Below are positions 47,991-56,328 of a stretch of 64,000 nucleotides of DNA, in pieces. The notes below the pieces were generated by a model. It saw only the letters and a program-made list of their open reading frames with translations. It ran no database searches and was not told the origin of the DNA. The position numbers and the translations under genes were made by a program. Numbering within the stretch: the first letter of the stretch is position 1; each line of letters starts with the position of its first letter. Origin of the DNA: a bacterium (lineage in GTDB: Bacteria > Gemmatimonadota > Gemmatimonadetes > Gemmatimonadales > Gemmatimonadaceae). The stretch is taken from contig JAIXTI010000277.1 of NCBI GenBank assembly GCA_027484025.1, positions 1 to 64,000 of the forward strand, given 5' to 3'.

Positions 47991-49406
47991 ATGCACTTCT
48001 CCGCGTCGCGCTCCCGTCGTCGCCTGCTGCTCGCGACCGCGCTCATCACGGGCTTGGTGAATGGCGCCGGTGCGCAAAGTTCGCGCCCGCCGCAGACGAC
48101 GGCCCAGCGCGTGGACCGTGTTCCTCCGCCCCCGCTCGATCAGCGCATCGATATCGTGACACCGCTGGCGCCGGAGCTCGCCGCCTTTGGCGCGTATCCG
48201 ATTGGCGTCCGCACCATGACGCTCACCGATAAGAATCGTCGCGACATTCTGCGCATGATCGCCGGCGATAGTTCGGCGCGATACGATCGCGCACTCACGG
48301 TTGAGGTGTGGTACCCGGCGGCGGGCGCGAGTCCGTCGCAGCTCGGGGAGTACCGCGTGCTCATGCGTGATCCGTCGGTTACCGTGTCGCTCTACGGCCA
48401 GGCGCAGCGCGATGCCGCACCGCGCGACGGTGAGGCGCCGTTTCCGCTGCTCATCATTTCGCACGGCTACCCCGGGAATCGCTTCCTGCTCAGCCACCTC
48501 GGCGAAAACCTGGCGAGCAAGGGGTACGTGGTCGTGTCCATCGATCACACCGAAAGCACGTACGACAATGCGCAGGCGTTCGCGAGCACGCTGTACAACC
48601 GTCCGCTCGATCAGCTGTTCGTGTTGCAGTCGATCGCGGAGCTCGGCGCGCGCGCGTCGCGCAGCTTCCTCGCGGGTCGAGTCGATGCGAGTCGCAGCGG
48701 AATCATTGGCTACTCGATGGGCGGCTACGGCGTGGTGAACGCCATCGGTGGTGGCTTTCGTACTGCGGCGGCCACACTGCCCGGCGCGCCGCCGCGCGCG
48801 CTGTTGCTGGAGCGGAGCGCCGACAACGCAGCGTACCAGCAAAGCGGTGGCGATGCGCGCATCAAAGCGGCGGTAGCGATTGGTCCGTGGGGGATGCAGG
48901 CGGGCTTCTGGGACGCGGCGGGGCTGGCCGGCATTCGCACGCCCACACTGTTCGTGGCCGGCAGCGCCGACGAGGTGTCGGGCTACGAGAACGGAACGCG
49001 CGCGCTGTACAAAGGGGCGGTGAACGCTGACCGCTATCTGCTCACCTTTGTTGGAGCAGGGCACAACGCCGGGGCACCCATTCCTGCTCCCCCACAAAGC
49101 TACGCGTACTCCGAGACGCTCAAGTCATTCCCGTTCACGCACTACGCCGACCCCATGTGGGATACGCGCCGGATGAACAACATTCTGGCGCACTTCGTTA
49201 CCGCGCACTTCGATGCGCGGCTGAAAGGTGACAGCAGCAAGCTCGCGTATCTGCAGGTGGTGCCCAACGGGAAGGACGGCGTGTACGCGATGGACCGGAA
49301 CGGCACGCCACAAGCGACACACAGCTACTGGAAGGGGTTCAAGCGTGGGACCGCGGCGGGGCTCGTGCTGGAGCGTGAGCGTGCGGGCGAGGGGCGTGCG
49401 CGGTGA
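47991..49406 (+). CDS. Secreted alpha/beta hydrolase (PAF-acetylhydrolase/dienelactone hydrolase-like)
   Basis: FPLLIISHGYPGNRFLLSHLGENLASKGYVVVSIDHTEST; GIIGYSMGGYGVVNAIGGG; FVAGSADEVSGYENGTRAL. Confidence 0.85.
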   Translation: MHFSASRSRRRLLLATALITGLVNGAGAQSSRPPQTTAQRVDRVPPPPLDQRIDIVTPLAPELAAFGAYPIGVRTMTLTDKNRRDILRMIAGDSSARYDRALTVEVWYPAAGASPSQLGEYRVLMRDPSVTVSLYGQAQRDAAPRDGEAPFPLLIISHGYPGNRFLLSHLGENLASKGYVVVSIDHTESTYDNAQAFASTLYNRPLDQLFVLQSIAELGARASRSFLAGRVDASRSGIIGYSMGGYGVVNAIGGGFRTAAATLPGAPPRALLLERSADNAAYQQSGGDARIKAAVAIGPWGMQAGFWDAAGLAGIRTPTLFVAGSADEVSGYENGTRALYKGAVNADRYLLTFVGAGHNAGAPIPAPPQSYAYSETLKSFPFTHYADPMWDTRRMNNILAHFVTAHFDARLKGDSSKLAYLQVVPNGKDGVYAMDRNGTPQATHSYWKGFKRGTAAGLVLERERAGEGRAR

Positions 49407-49452
49407 GTGTGTCGTTTCCGCGCACGCCGACGCCTTGTCGTTGGCGACGGCG

Positions 49453-49470
49453 ATGACTCTGACCCCTTTT
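49453..49470. repeat. Half unit of family A (GATGACTCTGACCCCTTT)
   Basis: Direct reading. Confidence 0.75.
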
Positions 49471-49689
49471 GCTCGCGATCTCCTCGAGCGCTCGAGTCCG
49501 CTGCTCGTTGCATCCTGCGTTTGCGACACGAGATAAGCAGACCCATACTTCGCGTACTCGATCAGAACGCTCGACGATCCAGACCGCGCTGGGTGCACAT
49601 CATCGCACATTCCGTTGCCGCAGACTCGCGCGCGCCGGTCTTGTGAGCACCCGCGGCAACAACGAGCGACAGCAGGTGCGAGGTGTAAT

Positions 49690-52600
49690 GTGATCGAAAG
49701 AGCCATTGAGCCGGACGCGCCACTCTGGCGGGTGTTGATCATCGACGATAGTCCCGACGATTGCGCGGAGGTCCGCCGGTTGCTGCTCAAAGGATCTGAG
49801 CGGCGCTACAGCTTTTCGACCGCCGCAACCGGCGACGCGGGGGTACAGGCCATTCGTGATGCAGACCGTGGGCCTCCGGACTGTGTGATTCTCGACCACA
49901 ACCTCCCCGATCGCGATGCCGTCGGGATACTGGAAGCGATTCGAGGTCCCTATGGCCTTCCAGTCTGTCCGGTGGTGGTACTGACGGGCCGCGCCGAATC
50001 GGAGATCGGCCGCCGGGTACTGCGGGCGGGGGCGCAGGACCTTTTGGGCAAGGAAAACATTACGCCGGGAAGTTTGACCCGCGCGCTCGAGAACGCCTCC
50101 GAGCGGTACACCATGGCGCGAGAACTGCGCGCGAGTGAGGCCGCGTTGCGCGCGAGCGATCAACGGTTGCGAGTGGCGACTCGGGTGGCGGGGCTCGCGG
50201 TCGCCGAGATCGACTACGAAACGCACTTGATTCATCTCTCGCGCGAAGCGGCTGTGCTCTTTGGCATGCCGGCCGTGGAAGTCGCGGTGCCGCGCGCGTC
50301 GATTCACGCGTTGTTTCACCCCGACGACCGCCCGCAGCTGGAGCGAATGATCGCCGCGTCGCACGACCCGAGCGGCCACGGAGAGTTCGCGCTCGAATTC
50401 CGGGTGATCCTTGCCGACGGTACCGTTCGCTGGCACAACGTGCGCAAGCAGGTGTTCTTCGCCAACGGTCGGCCAGAGCGTGCCTTGATGGCGCTCTTCG
50501 ACATCACCGACCGCAAAGAGTTCGAGGAGCAGCTCAAGCGAAACCACGAGTCCTTCGTCAAGCTGGTGGAGAACAATCCGTTCGGGCTGTACGTGGTGGA
50601 CAGTGACTTTCGGATGCTGCAGCTGAGCCTCGGGGCACGAAAGGTGTTCAGTAGTGTCAGCCCACTCATTGGACGGGATTTTTCAGAGGTGCTGCGCATC
50701 GTGTGGCCGGAGCAGTTCGCCGAGGCGGTCACGGCGCGCTTCCGCCACACCCTCGAGACGGGAGAGCCGTACTTCGCCCCCAGCACCGTGGAGCGGCGTG
50801 CCGACGTCGGCGAAACGGAGGCCTATGAGTGGCGCATCGAACGCGTCGCCCTTCCCGACGGATCGAATGGCGTGGTCTGTTACTTCTACGACCTGACCGA
50901 GCGGCAGCAGTGGGAAGCGGCGCTGTTGGCCAAGGAGCAAGAGCTGCGGTCGCTCGCCGACAACAGTCCCGATATTCTGACGCGCCTGGACCGCAATTTC
51001 CGGCACGTCTTTGTGAACGCCACCATCAAGCAGGCCACCGGGCGCGTGGCGGCGGAGTTTCTCGGCAAGACGCACCGTGAGCTCGGGATACCGGCACCAC
51101 TGTGCGCACAATGGGAAGCCGACCTTCGCAAGGTGTTCGCGTCCGGTTATCAGCGATCATTCGAATTCATCAGCGATACACCGAACGGCTCGCGCCACTA
51201 TGCCACCCAGCTCGTGCCCGAGTTCGATAGCGACGGGGCGGTCGAGTTCGTCCTCGCGGTGAGCCACGATGTGACGGACAGCAAGCGGGCTGAGGTCGCC
51301 ATTCGGGAGAGTGAGGAACGGCTGGCGCGAGCGCAGCGTGCGGCCAAAGTGGGCACGTGGGAGTGGGACCTCGATACCGGTCACTCCTCATGGACGCTGG
51401 AGGCGTGGGAGTTGTTCACCGGGTCCGCTCCGCTCGACGCCGCGGTCAAGTTCGAATTCTGGCTGGCGTGCGTGCATCCCGACGACCGCGACCGCGTAGC
51501 CACCTGCATCGTCTCCGCTGATGCCGGCGCGTATCGGGACGAGTTCCGGGTTCGCTATAACGACGGCCGAGAAGCGTGGTTGGAGTCTGCTGGCGAGACG
51601 ATCCGTGATCAGCACGGCCGGGCGTTTCGCATGCTGGGCACCGTTCGGAACATCACCGATCGCAAGACGGCCGAGAAGGAGCTTCGTGATGCGGATCGTC
51701 GCAAGGACGAATTTCTGGCGACGCTCGCGCATGAGCTGCGCAATCCGCTGGCGCCAATTCGCACGGGGCTGACCACGCTCCGAATGACGCACTCGCCAGA
51801 TCAGGCCGGGACACTCATCGACATGATGCATCGACAGGTCGAATACCTGGTCAACCTGGTGGACGATCTGCTCGACGTGTCGCGTGTGCGCACCGGAAAG
51901 ATCACTCTCCGTGTGGAGCGGAGCTCGGTTCGTGAGGTCGTGCAATTGGCGATCGAAACCTGCGCCACCATCATCGAGGAGCACGCCCAAACACTCACGG
52001 TGGCGCTCCCGGAGGAAGAGTTGGTGCTGGTTGGCGACAGAACCCGGTTGGTCCAAGTGTTCGCCAACCTGCTTTCGAATGCGGCGAAGTACAGCACGCC
52101 GGGGGGACACATTCGCGTGACGGCGCGTCGCGATGCCGGCGAGATTCTCGTGCAGGTGTCGGACAGCGGCGTCGGCATTTCCGCCGATCTGCTTCCCACG
52201 GTGTGGGACTTGTTCACGCAAGTGCGCAACACCGTCGACAAAGCCCAGGGTGGGCTCGGTATTGGCCTGTCGCTCGTGAAGAAGCTCGTGGACCTGCACG
52301 GCGGATCGGTGACGGCGGAAAGCGCTGGTGTGGGACAGGGGAGCACCTTTTCCGTCCGACTGCCCGTTGCGCCGGTGGTTGAAGACAATGCTTTGCCGGT
52401 GCCGCGTGTCGAGGGCGACGCGGCTGTCACCGTATCGCCGGCCGGACGCCGGGTTCTGGTGGTCGACGACAATGTGGACGCAGCCGACAGCCAGACGATC
52501 CTGCTCGGCATTGCCGGCTACACCACCGCGACTTCCTACAGCGGGCGGGATGCGGTACAGTGCGCGCGCGCGTTCAGACCGGACGTCATCCTGCTCGACA

Positions 52601-52815
52601 TTGGGCTCCCGGACGTCGACGGATACGAAGTGGCGCGACAACTCCGTGCCGACCCGCTCACGGCGGAGATGGTGCTCGTGGCGTTGACCGGATGGGGAAG
52701 CGACGATCACAAGCGCATGAGCAAGGAGGCGGGCTTCGACTGGCACCTCACGAAGCCGGTCGAGGCGAAGGCGCTGACGGCGGCGCTTTCGTTGCGGCAC
52801 GTTGCACGACTCTGA
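49690..52815 (+). CDS. Hybrid histidine kinase: REC - multiple PAS - HisKA - HATPase - REC
   Basis: WRVLIIDDSPDDC...CVILDHNLPD; several PAS repeats; EFLATLAHELRNPLAPIRTGL; GGLGIGLSLVKKLVDLHGGSV; RRVLVVDDNVDAADSQ...DVILLDIGLPD; GTG start inferred. Confidence 0.92.
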   Translation: MIERAIEPDAPLWRVLIIDDSPDDCAEVRRLLLKGSERRYSFSTAATGDAGVQAIRDADRGPPDCVILDHNLPDRDAVGILEAIRGPYGLPVCPVVVLTGRAESEIGRRVLRAGAQDLLGKENITPGSLTRALENASERYTMARELRASEAALRASDQRLRVATRVAGLAVAEIDYETHLIHLSREAAVLFGMPAVEVAVPRASIHALFHPDDRPQLERMIAASHDPSGHGEFALEFRVILADGTVRWHNVRKQVFFANGRPERALMALFDITDRKEFEEQLKRNHESFVKLVENNPFGLYVVDSDFRMLQLSLGARKVFSSVSPLIGRDFSEVLRIVWPEQFAEAVTARFRHTLETGEPYFAPSTVERRADVGETEAYEWRIERVALPDGSNGVVCYFYDLTERQQWEAALLAKEQELRSLADNSPDILTRLDRNFRHVFVNATIKQATGRVAAEFLGKTHRELGIPAPLCAQWEADLRKVFASGYQRSFEFISDTPNGSRHYATQLVPEFDSDGAVEFVLAVSHDVTDSKRAEVAIRESEERLARAQRAAKVGTWEWDLDTGHSSWTLEAWELFTGSAPLDAAVKFEFWLACVHPDDRDRVATCIVSADAGAYRDEFRVRYNDGREAWLESAGETIRDQHGRAFRMLGTVRNITDRKTAEKELRDADRRKDEFLATLAHELRNPLAPIRTGLTTLRMTHSPDQAGTLIDMMHRQVEYLVNLVDDLLDVSRVRTGKITLRVERSSVREVVQLAIETCATIIEEHAQTLTVALPEEELVLVGDRTRLVQVFANLLSNAAKYSTPGGHIRVTARRDAGEILVQVSDSGVGISADLLPTVWDLFTQVRNTVDKAQGGLGIGLSLVKKLVDLHGGSVTAESAGVGQGSTFSVRLPVAPVVEDNALPVPRVEGDAAVTVSPAGRRVLVVDDNVDAADSQTILLGIAGYTTATSYSGRDAVQCARAFRPDVILLDIGLPDVDGYEVARQLRADPLTAEMVLVALTGWGSDDHKRMSKEAGFDWHLTKPVEAKALTAALSLRHVARL

Positions 52816-52823
52816 CCCCTTTT
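52807..52823. repeat. Half unit of family A overlapping the stop codon of the histidine kinase
   Basis: CGACTCTGACCCCTTTT; the TGA at 52813-52815 is the CDS stop. Confidence 0.85.
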
Positions 52824-52829
52824 ACCACA

Positions 52830-53012
52830 TCGTTTCCGGGGGTGCGGGACGCGCGACACGCCCCGTCTGCTCCCGCTCACCCCGTTCGCTGCTCTCTTCG
52901 GGGGTGGCCGTGCGCGCGCCGTCGCTGCGCTCCTCTGCGCGCCGGCGTTACCCCCTCAGGGATCCGCTCACGGGGCGGCGGGAGCCACGGGGCTGCATCG
53001 TGGTGTGCGCTG
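52830..53012. repeat. 183-bp GC-rich structured repeat (family D), copy 2
   Basis: Near-identical to 43111-43293. Confidence 0.92.
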
Positions 53013-53019
53013 AATGAGA

Positions 53020-53058
53020 CAAAGGGGTCAGAGTCGTTTGTTGACTCTGACCCCTTTG
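53020..53058. repeat. Family A hairpin
   Basis: CAAAGGGGTCAGAGTC-GTTTGTT-GACTCTGACCCCTTTG, perfect 16-bp arms. Confidence 0.92.
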
Positions 53059-53114
53059 ACCCCAATGCGGCTGACCTTACCCTCGCGCGAGCTGGCGGAT
53101 ATCGTGTTCAAAAC

Positions 53115-53546
53115 ATGACTCGATCAATCCATCCCGACTTCGCGCGCCTGCTGCAACACAAAGAGGCGCCGCTCGTCGCGCTCTTTACCGAGCTACGCGA
53201 CTTCGTGCTGGAGCTCGCGCCAATGAGCAACGAGCTGCTGTATCACACGCACGCGCTCACCGCGGTGTTCTCCGTGACGGACAAGCTGTCCGATGCGTTC
53301 TGCATGCTGCCCATATACACGAATCACGTAAACCTGGGCTTCAACAAGGGGACGCGGCTCCCAGACCCGCACGGACTGCTGACCGGGACGGGGACGCTGA
53401 TCCGGCACGTGCCGGTCGCGACGCCGAAAGACTTTCGGAACGCGCGCGTGCGCGCGCTGGTGACCGCCGCGTTGCGTCATGCCGTCAACGATCTCGAGTC
53501 ACCCTCGAAAGTGAGCGGGCAGACGATCTCCAAGATCAAAACCTGA
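53115..53546 (+). CDS. DUF1801-domain protein
   Basis: ELLYHTHALTAVFSVTDKLSDAFCMLPIYTNHVNLGFNKGTRLPDPHGLLTGTGTLIRHVPV. Confidence 0.82.
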   Translation: MTRSIHPDFARLLQHKEAPLVALFTELRDFVLELAPMSNELLYHTHALTAVFSVTDKLSDAFCMLPIYTNHVNLGFNKGTRLPDPHGLLTGTGTLIRHVPVATPKDFRNARVRALVTAALRHAVNDLESPSKVSGQTISKIKT

Positions 53547-53605
53547 GGGCGGTATCGCGACGGCGGCTGCGGACCCGGTTCTGTCGGCAAAAACTTCGCT
53601 GAGAC

Positions 53606-53643
53606 AAAGGGGTCAGAGTCGTTCAACGACTCTGACCCTTTTG
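53606..53643. repeat. Family A hairpin with a one-base gap in the right arm, followed by a 15-bp tandem duplication (GACCCTTTTGAACCA x2, 53634-53663)
   Basis: Direct reading. Confidence 0.9.
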
Positions 53644-53734
53644 AACCAGACCCTTTTGAACCATCAGAGCGCTTCTGTCGGCGCGGGCATTTCGAGAGGC
53701 GGCCACGCTGAAGAGCGATGGCGTCCGGCTGGCG

Positions 53735-53774
53735 ACGCTAGATCGTCCTTGATCTAGCGTATCCGAACGGATAC
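53735..53774. promoter_or_regulatory. Two adjacent inverted repeats upstream of the TA pair (candidate operators)
   Basis: ACGCTAGATC-GTCCTT-GATCTAGCGT (53735-53760, perfect 10-bp arms) and GTATCCG-AA-CGGATAC (53759-53774, perfect 7-bp arms). Confidence 0.6.
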
Positions 53775-53782
53775 ATTCGGAG

Positions 53783-54086
53783 ATGACCGTTTTTCTTCAG
53801 GACAGCTGAGTTCGATGCGTGGTTGAAGGCCCTCCGTGATCCGATCGGGAACGCGCGTATCCTTGCTCGGCTTCGTGCCGCAGAGCTCGACCATTTCGGT
53901 GATCACGCGAGTGTGGGCGATGCGGTCTTCGAGCTTCGGATTCATACGGGGCCGGGCTATCGCGTGTGCTACTGGCGGCAGGGCAGCGTGACGTACTGGT
54001 TGCTGTGCGGCGGTGACAAGTCCACGCAACGTCGTGACATTCAGAAGGCCAAAGCACTGCGTACCCAGTTGGAGACTGAGCGATGA
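53783..54086 (+). CDS. RelE/ParE-superfamily HigB-like toxin; N-terminal frameshift suspected (track ORF starts at TTG 53823)
   Basis: LKALRDPIGNARILARLRA...GDAVFELRIHTGPGYRVCYWRQGSVTYWLLCGGDKSTQRRDIQKAKAL; upstream +1 frame supplies FFRTAEFDAW and an ATG at 53783 gives MTVF. Confidence 0.8.
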
Positions 54087-54376
54087 AGAAGCCTGTGGTA
54101 TTCGATGCGGCGGACTATCTCGATAGCGAGGAGGTCATCGCCGAGTATCTGAACGTAGCGCTCGCAAGCGAGCATCCCGATCTCTTTCTCCAGGCCATCG
54201 CGGATGTGGCGAAGGCGCGAGGGATGGCACAGTTGGCTAAGGACACGGGCCTAGGTCGCGAGAGCCTCTACAAAGCGCTGGCCCCGGGTGCGAAGCCGCG
54301 GTACGACACGGTCCTGAAGTTGATCCGCGCCTTAGGCGTCGAGCTCCAGATGACGCCTGTCCCGCGCAAAGCCTAA
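54083..54376 (+). CDS. HigA-like antitoxin (putative addiction module antidote)
   Basis: AEYLNVALASEHPDLFLQAIADVAKARGMAQLAKDTGLGRESLYKALAPGAKPRYDTVLKLIRALGVEL; overlaps the toxin by ATGA. Confidence 0.92.
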   Translation: MKKPVVFDAADYLDSEEVIAEYLNVALASEHPDLFLQAIADVAKARGMAQLAKDTGLGRESLYKALAPGAKPRYDTVLKLIRALGVELQMTPVPRKA

Positions 54377-54382
54377 GAGTCA

Positions 54383-54417
54383 AAGGGATCAGCGTCGTTC
54401 AACGACGCTGATCCCTT
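54383..54417. repeat. Variant family A hairpin with compensatory changes
   Basis: AAGGGATCAGCGTCGTT-C-AACGACGCTGATCCCTT, perfect 17-bp arms. Confidence 0.93.
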
Positions 54418-54501
54418 GAACGATCTCCCCTCGCGCCGCAGCTTCTGCCCCGACCTTCCAGCCGCACGCGCGACTGATCTCCCCTTTCGAAACAGCGCGG
54501 A

Positions 54502-54921
54502 GTGCCTCCAGTGAAGATTACCGTGAGCACGGTCGTCGCGGCCGACATCGCCGAGGTGTGGCGGGCCTACAATACCCCGGCCGACATCATGGTGTGGAAC
54601 ACCGCCTCGCCCGATTGGCACACCACGGCCTCGACGGTCGATCTGCGGGTGGGTGGCGCGTTCTCCTCGCGCATGGAGGCCAAGGACGGCTCCTTTGGTT
54701 TCGATTTCGCCGGCGAGTTCACCGCCGTGGACGCGCCGCATCGTTTGGCGTACGCCTTCGGCGATCGGGAAGGCGTGGTGGATTTCGTAGAAGGCCCTGC
54801 GGGCGTCACGGTCACGGTGACGTTCGACGGTGAGACGACGCACTCCGAGGAGCAGCAGCGCGCGGGGTGGCAGGCGATTCTGGACAACTTCGCGCGCTAT
54901 GTGCAGGCGGGGACGGCGTAA
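54502..54921 (+). CDS. SRPBCC/AHSA1-family protein
   Basis: VVAADIAEVWRAYNTPADIMVWNTASPDWHTTASTVDLRVGGAFSSRMEAKDGSFGFDFAGEF; GTG start. Confidence 0.9.
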   Translation: MPPVKITVSTVVAADIAEVWRAYNTPADIMVWNTASPDWHTTASTVDLRVGGAFSSRMEAKDGSFGFDFAGEFTAVDAPHRLAYAFGDREGVVDFVEGPAGVTVTVTFDGETTHSEEQQRAGWQAILDNFARYVQAGTA

Positions 54922-54972
54922 GGCGCCGTGCGTACTGCGCCAGGCCATTCCTTCCCACTCTCCCTAGCTCGC

Positions 54973-56253
54973 ATGCGCACACTCGCGCTCGCCTCTTTGC
55001 TGGTCAGCTCAGCCGCATGCGCACGGGATGCGGTGCCCAAGCCCGCCGCCGCGCCGTCGTACCTGTATGTGTGGGCTGGCGACTCGGCCAAAGCCGCGAG
55101 CGACTTCCTCGCCGTCATCAACAGCGATCCCACGTCGCCGGAGTACGGCGCGGTGATCACCACGCTCCCCACCGGGGAGCTCGGCGCCAATCCGCATCAC
55201 ACCGAAGCCGCCATGCCGGCCAACGGGCATCTGCTCGCCAACGGATTCAGCGCGGGGCGCACGTATCTGTTCGACGTGACCGCGCCGACATCGCCCAAGC
55301 TGCTCACGGCCTTCGGCGACAAGAGCGGCTTCAGTCATCCGCACACGTACATTCGCCTGGCGAACGGCAACGTGCTGGCCACGTTCCAGTACGCCGCCGA
55401 CTCCAACGCTGCGGCGCCCACGCACCATCACGACGGCGCCAAGCCGGGGCCCAGCGACTCGGCGCCGGTGGCTGTACACACCACCGGCGGCCTGGTCGAG
55501 ATGGACGAGCGCGGCACCGTGGTGCGCGCCGCGAGCGCGAGCGACCCGGCCATACGCGACCGGTACATTTATCCGTATAGTGTGCTCGCGCTCGCGCCCA
55601 TAAATCGCGCGCTCTCGACCACGACGGACATGGACGAGAAGAATACCAAGAGCACCGCCGAGTGGATTCAGCTGTGGCGGTTGTCCGACCTCACGCTGCT
55701 CAAGTCCATCGCGCTGACGCCCGGCCCGCGCGGCGATGAGCATCGTTTTACCGGCGAGCCATTTCTGCTCCCCGATGGCAAGAGCGTGTACATCCACACG
55801 TTCAACTGCGGGCTCTATCTCGTGCGCAACATCGAGAGCGGCACGCCCACCACGCGCTTCGTGAAAGGCTTTGCGGGCACGGGGTGCGGTGTGCCGCTAC
55901 TTGTTGGGCACTTCTGGATTCAAACGGTGCCCGAGTCGTTCTCGGTGGTGTCGCTCGACATCAGTGACCCCGAGCATCCGCGCGAGGTGTCGTCGGTGAG
56001 TATTGGGAAAGACGAGTATCCGCATTGGCTCGCCGCCGACCCGACCAACACGCGCCTCGTGCTCAACTCCGGCGGCAGCACGGGCAATCGACTGTTCATT
56101 GTGAACTTCGACAAGGAAACGGGCGCGCTGGCGATCGATAGGCGCTTTCGCGATGTGAACGACAGTGTGCCAGGGCTCAAGATGTCAGCGCGTCGGTGGC
56201 CGAATGGATGGACGGGGACGGTGTGGCCGCATGGGAGTGTGTTTTCGCGGTGA
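54973..56253 (+). CDS. Secreted beta-propeller-like protein (selenium-binding-protein/LVIVD-like)
   Basis: Signal peptide; HTEAAMPANGHLLANGFSAGRTYLFDVTAPTSPKLLTAFGDKSGFSHPHTYIRLANGNVLATFQ. Confidence 0.65.
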   Translation: MRTLALASLLVSSAACARDAVPKPAAAPSYLYVWAGDSAKAASDFLAVINSDPTSPEYGAVITTLPTGELGANPHHTEAAMPANGHLLANGFSAGRTYLFDVTAPTSPKLLTAFGDKSGFSHPHTYIRLANGNVLATFQYAADSNAAAPTHHHDGAKPGPSDSAPVAVHTTGGLVEMDERGTVVRAASASDPAIRDRYIYPYSVLALAPINRALSTTTDMDEKNTKSTAEWIQLWRLSDLTLLKSIALTPGPRGDEHRFTGEPFLLPDGKSVYIHTFNCGLYLVRNIESGTPTTRFVKGFAGTGCGVPLLVGHFWIQTVPESFSVVSLDISDPEHPREVSSVSIGKDEYPHWLAADPTNTRLVLNSGGSTGNRLFIVNFDKETGALAIDRRFRDVNDSVPGLKMSARRWPNGWTGTVWPHGSVFSR

Positions 56254-56328
56254 GTTTGGGGCGGTTTGTTCGAGGCGCTGGTCGACTGGTGCTTCGAGGG
56301 CGCCGTGATCACAAGGTCGGTGACCGCG

